This document shows, one piece after another, positions 11,767 through 13,139 of a stretch of 13,139 nucleotides of DNA. Source of the stretch: Pseudomonadota bacterium (GTDB lineage Bacteria; Desulfobacterota; Desulfovibrionia; Desulfovibrionales; Desulfovibrionaceae); assembly GCA_023417745.1 (NCBI GenBank), contig JAEZEM010000346.1, positions 1 through 13,139 on the forward strand. Direction: 5' to 3'. Below the pieces are notes generated by a model. It worked only from the letters and a program-made list of their open reading frames with translations, was not told the origin of the DNA and did no database searches. The number at the start of each line of letters is the position of its first letter. Positions within the stretch are counted from its first letter, which is position 1. The translations under genes were made by a program, and so were the position numbers.

Positions 11767-13139
11767 ATGGGCATATCGCGACGCGGATTCATGAAACTGA
11801 CGGGGGCCGGTCTGGCCTGCCTGGGTCTTAAGGACCTGGGCCTGGACCCCCGTCCGGCAGCGGCGTACGCCACGACGCTGCGCATCGAAGGGGCCAAGGA
11901 ATATCAGTCCACCTGCCCGTTTTGTTCGTGCGGGTGCAGCATTTTGATGTTCGTCAAGGACGGCAAGTTCTTAAGTTCCGAAGGCGACCCGGATTATCCG
12001 GTCAGCGAAGGGGCCCTTTGCCCTAAGGGCGCCGCTTTCCACTCCATGCACGTCAGCCATCACCGGATCTTAAAGCCCAAATATCGGGCGCCGGGCAGCG
12101 ACAAGTGGGAAGAAAAGGACTGGGACTTTGTCCTGGACCGCATCGCCAAGCGCGTCAAGGAAACCCGCGACCGCGACTTTATCGAGAAAAACGACAAGGG
12201 CCAGACCGTCAACCGGGTCGAGTCCATGTTCCACCTCGGCACCTCCCAGATGGATAACGAGGAGTGCGCCGTCACGCATCAGATGCTTCGCAGCCTGGGT
12301 TTCGTCCACATGGACCACCAGGCCCGTATCTGACACTCGCCCACTGTACCGGCTCTGGCAGAGTCGTTCGGACGCGGCGCGATGACCCAGCACTGGATTG
12401 ACATCAAGAACGCCGACGTGGTGCTCATCATGGGCAGCAACGCGGCAGAACACCACCCCATCTCGTTTAAGTGGGTGCTTGCGGCCAAGGACGCCGGAGC
12501 CACGGTCATTCACGTGGACCCGAAGTTCTCCCGCACCTCGGCCCGCTGCGATCTCCACGTGCCCCTTCGTTCCGGCACGGACATCGCCTTCCTCGGCGGC
12601 CTCATGAAGTACATCATGGACAAGGACCTGTACTTCAAGGATTACGTCGTCGACTACACCAACGCTTCCTTTATCATCTCCGAAGGCTACGCCTTCAACG
12701 ACGGCCTGTTCTCGGGCTTCGATCCGGCCACCAAGACCTATGATCGCAAGACCTGGACCTTTGACAAGGACGAGAACGGCATTCCCAAGAAAGACAAGAC
12801 GCTGCAGCATCCGCGTTGCGTCTTCCAGATGATGAAGCAGCACTATTCACGCTACGGCATCGACACGGTTTCCGGCATCACCGGCGTGTCCAAGGAAAAT
12901 CTGCTCAAGGTCTGGGACGCGGTGGCCTCCACGGGCAAGCCCAACAAGGTCGCCACCATGATGTACGCCCTGGGCTGGACCCAGCATTCGGTGGGCGTGC
13001 AGAACATCCGTTGCGCCGGCATCCTCCAGCTGCTTCTCGGCAACGTGGGCATGGCCGGCGGCGGCGTCAACGCCATGCGCGGCGAGCCCAACGTCCAGGG
13101 TTCCACCGACCACGCCCTGCTCTACGACAGCCTGCCCGG
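11767..13139 (+). CDS. fdnG: Formate dehydrogenase-N-type catalytic (alpha) subunit, selenocysteine-containing, 3' truncated by the window
   Basis: This oxidises formate to CO2 on the periplasmic side using a molybdenum- or tungsten-bis-pterin cofactor. The 457 codons present are about the first 45% of a protein near 1000 residues. Residues 1-35 are a twin-arginine signal (S4-R-R-G-F-M-K10, likely cut after A-Y-A at 35). The [4Fe-4S] site is Cys50, 53, 57 and 85 (CPFCxxxC ... CPKG), with the conserved Lys87. The in-frame TGA at 12331-12333 is selenocysteine 189, in Q-A-R-I-U-H-S-P-T-V, with the catalytic His190 next. The frame then stays open to the end, through FGRGAMTQHW, TLQHPRCV and LGWTQHSVG, which match E. 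coli FdnG closely. AAGGAGG (11756-11762) fixes the ATG at 11767. The beta subunit should lie beyond the window. Gene name fdnG follows the E. coli match; Desulfovibrio papers often use fdhA. Confidence 0.95.
12331..12333 (+). other. UGA decoded as selenocysteine (residue 189)
   Basis: The codon stands exactly where formate dehydrogenases carry Sec or Cys. Family residues run without a shift on both sides (DHQARI before, HSPTVPALAESFGRGAM after). It is therefore not a true stop or a frameshift. Decoding needs SelA, SelB, SelC and SelD, which must be encoded elsewhere. Confidence 0.96.
12344..12361 (+). promoter_or_regulatory. Bacterial SECIS hairpin
   Basis: CTG (12344-12346) pairs with CAG (12359-12361), a TA bulge (12347-12348) follows, then CC (12349-12350) pairs with GG (12357-12358) around the loop GGCTCT (12351-12356). 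Counting the T of TGA as 1, the bulged U is at 17 and the loop U at 24, the same positions as in E. coli fdhF (loop AGGUCU), as I recall it. SelB binds such a bulge and loop. The loop base at 23 is C rather than G, while G22 and U24 are kept. Confidence 0.8.

Noticed and set aside
11580..11831. A short frame starting at TTG in the fdnG leader
   Set aside because: It has no ribosome binding site, runs across the fdnG promoter, hairpin and start in another frame, and its translation resembles nothing known.
12331..12385. Nonsense mutation or pseudogene in the formate dehydrogenase gene
   Set aside because: The TGA is at the family's Sec position, a SECIS hairpin follows, and the frame continues intact for the remaining 800 bases.
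1..13139. CRISPR arrays, tRNA or rRNA genes, transposases, prophage or defence genes
   Set aside because: No regularly spaced repeat, no cloverleaf-like stretch and no protein with such motifs was found on either strand.

Overview
The window looks like chromosomal DNA from a high-GC, anaerobic, sulfate-reducing deltaproteobacterium of the Desulfovibrio / Solidesulfovibrio kind. This is inferred from four things: the start of a selenocysteine-type formate dehydrogenase gene (UGA codon plus a recognisable SECIS hairpin) beside fdhE; a porin-like C-terminus; the compact high-GC gene style; and an intergenic hairpin element that resembles one I recall as common in Desulfovibrio genomes. No species can be named. 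I see no rRNA, tRNA, CRISPR array, insertion sequence or prophage gene.

Layout, left to right. Bases 1-98 hold the last codons of an outer-membrane beta-barrel protein and its strong terminator. On the minus strand, 305-2205 is a two-gene operon with a good sigma70-like promoter near 2239-2268. It encodes an exported cysteine-pair protein of unknown function, then a translationally coupled periplasmic protein that joins Sel1 repeats to a trypsin-like protease domain. Divergently, 2388-3428 carries a 94-residue unknown protein and an EI24/CysZ-family membrane protein. A potassium transporter gene (kup, TTG start) and a tatC with unusually long N- and C-terminal tails follow at 3595-6817. A 519-base gap (6818-7336) contains four back-to-back hairpins, a possible promoter and a structured leader, and leads to a 3D-domain lipoprotein gene (7337-7843). 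A 69-residue two-helix membrane protein (8095-8304) and citrate synthase gltA (8751-10037) lie on the minus strand, separated by a repeat-bearing spacer.

The right end is a formate dehydrogenase locus. fdhE (minus, 10250-11131) and the catalytic subunit gene fdnG/fdhA (plus, from 11767 past the window edge) diverge from a 635-base spacer. Its fdhE-proximal part is very GC-rich and repetitive. Its fdnG-proximal part is AT-rich and holds a promoter, short inverted repeats and a hairpin just before the ribosome binding site. The dehydrogenase has a twin-arginine signal, a [4Fe-4S] motif and selenocysteine at residue 189. A naive gene caller would break it at 12333.

Functional links are modest but coherent: TatC would export the folded dehydrogenase, and FdhE would help mature it. 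The remaining genes are housekeeping or envelope functions. I found no convincing new multi-gene system. The best candidates for follow-up are the hairpin cluster at 6875-6995, the Sel1-protease operon and the fdnG control region.
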